From NCBI GenBank assembly GCA_964564735.1, contig CAZMCH010000151.1, positions 1 to 6,897 on the forward strand: DNA of 6,897 bases. Direction: 5' to 3'. The notes beneath the pieces were generated by a model, which saw only the letters and a list, made by a program, of their open reading frames with translations, was not told where the DNA came from and ran no database searches. The position numbers and the translations under genes were made by a program. The DNA is from CAZMCH01 sp964564735. Lineage in GTDB: Bacteria; Poribacteria; DTPJ01. Below, piece after piece: positions 6,688 through 6,897 of the stretch. Position 1 is the stretch's first letter. Each line of letters opens with the position of its first letter.

Positions 6688-6714
6688 TGTCATTTTGAGT
6701 GTAGAGAAAAATCT
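6688..6714. repeat. Possible decayed copy of a dispersed intergenic repeat motif
   Basis: The plus strand reads TGTCATTTTGAG followed by TGTAGAGAAAAATCT. I recall a motif seen scattered between genes in many bacterial genomes, beginning TGTCATTCTGAGCG and ending AAGCGAAGAATCT. Over 27 positions I count about five differences from it. Its placement between two genes fits. Only one copy is in the window, so chance similarity remains possible. Confidence 0.35.
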
Positions 6715-6762
6715 TTTTTATGGGAATTTAGGACAGAAATATTGAGACGATTTCATTAATAT

Positions 6763-6897
6763 TTACTTATAGGTTCGGTAATTTAAAAATGTAAATTTGC
6801 CACTTTTTATCTCAATATTATCAATTTTTTCTGATTTAACTAGAACGCCTTTATTATCATAGAAATTTAGTTGCAATGTATGTTTCCCACTAGGCAA
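6763..6897 (-). CDS. C-terminal 44 residues of an unidentified protein (5' end outside window)
   Basis: One minus-strand frame is open from the window edge to a TAA at 6763-6765. The peptide starts LPSGKHTLQLNFYDNKG and ends KSGKFTFLNYRTYK. The alternating polar/hydrophobic pattern, with G-K-H-T-L-x-L then a turn and a closing strand after KSGK, looks like the last beta-sandwich repeat of an extracytoplasmic protein or lipoprotein. The domain is not one I can name with confidence. The SGNH gene starts 108 bp downstream on the same strand, so they may be co-transcribed. Codon composition matches the rest of the window. Confidence 0.65.
   Translation of the reverse strand: MPSGKHTLQLNFYDNKGVLVKSEKIDNIEIKSGKFTFLNYRTYK

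Overview
The window is AT-rich bacterial DNA. Every gene I can support lies on the minus strand, so the gene order is read from high to low coordinates. Housekeeping-type genes (rmlB, thpR, glpK), clear Shine-Dalgarno sites and a consensus sigma70 promoter show that this is a bacterium. The secreted SGNH hydrolase has a Sec-type signal peptide. The phylum cannot be fixed from this sequence. The mix would fit an AT-rich Gram-negative environmental lineage, but that is a guess.

Region 1 (6897 to 6763) is the last 44 codons of a gene that enters from outside the window. It has a beta-strand-rich tail of unknown function. A 108-bp gap follows, holding what looks like a decayed copy of a dispersed repeat motif.

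Region 2 (6654 to 1305) is a tight run of five genes: a secreted SGNH/GDSL-like protein, a small Cys-containing protein of a conserved uncharacterised family (possibly DUF6951), glycerol kinase GlpK, a two-domain cupin protein, and a 615-residue AAA+ ATPase. The ATPase has a degenerate first ATPase-like half and an intact second one, as in Ycf46-like proteins. Gaps are 20, 36, -14 and 22 bp, so this is probably one operon. glpK and the cupin gene overlap by 14 bp. No glycerol-3-phosphate dehydrogenase or glycerol facilitator is present. The job of this cluster beyond glycerol phosphorylation is therefore unknown, and it is the least explained part of the window.

Region 3 (1304 to 1) begins with a 228-bp gap. 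The gap carries a perfect consensus sigma70 promoter (TTGACA, 17-bp spacer, TATAAT, extended -10 TG). Its -10 box and predicted start site sit in a perfect 12-bp inverted repeat. This promoter reads into thpR (RNA 2',3'-cyclic phosphodiesterase) and, 4 bp after its stop codon, rmlB (dTDP-glucose 4,6-dehydratase), which runs off the window edge. The arrangement suggests a strong promoter held off by a repressor. This is the clearest regulatory signal here.

I found no RNA genes, CRISPR array, insertion sequence or convincing intrinsic terminator.
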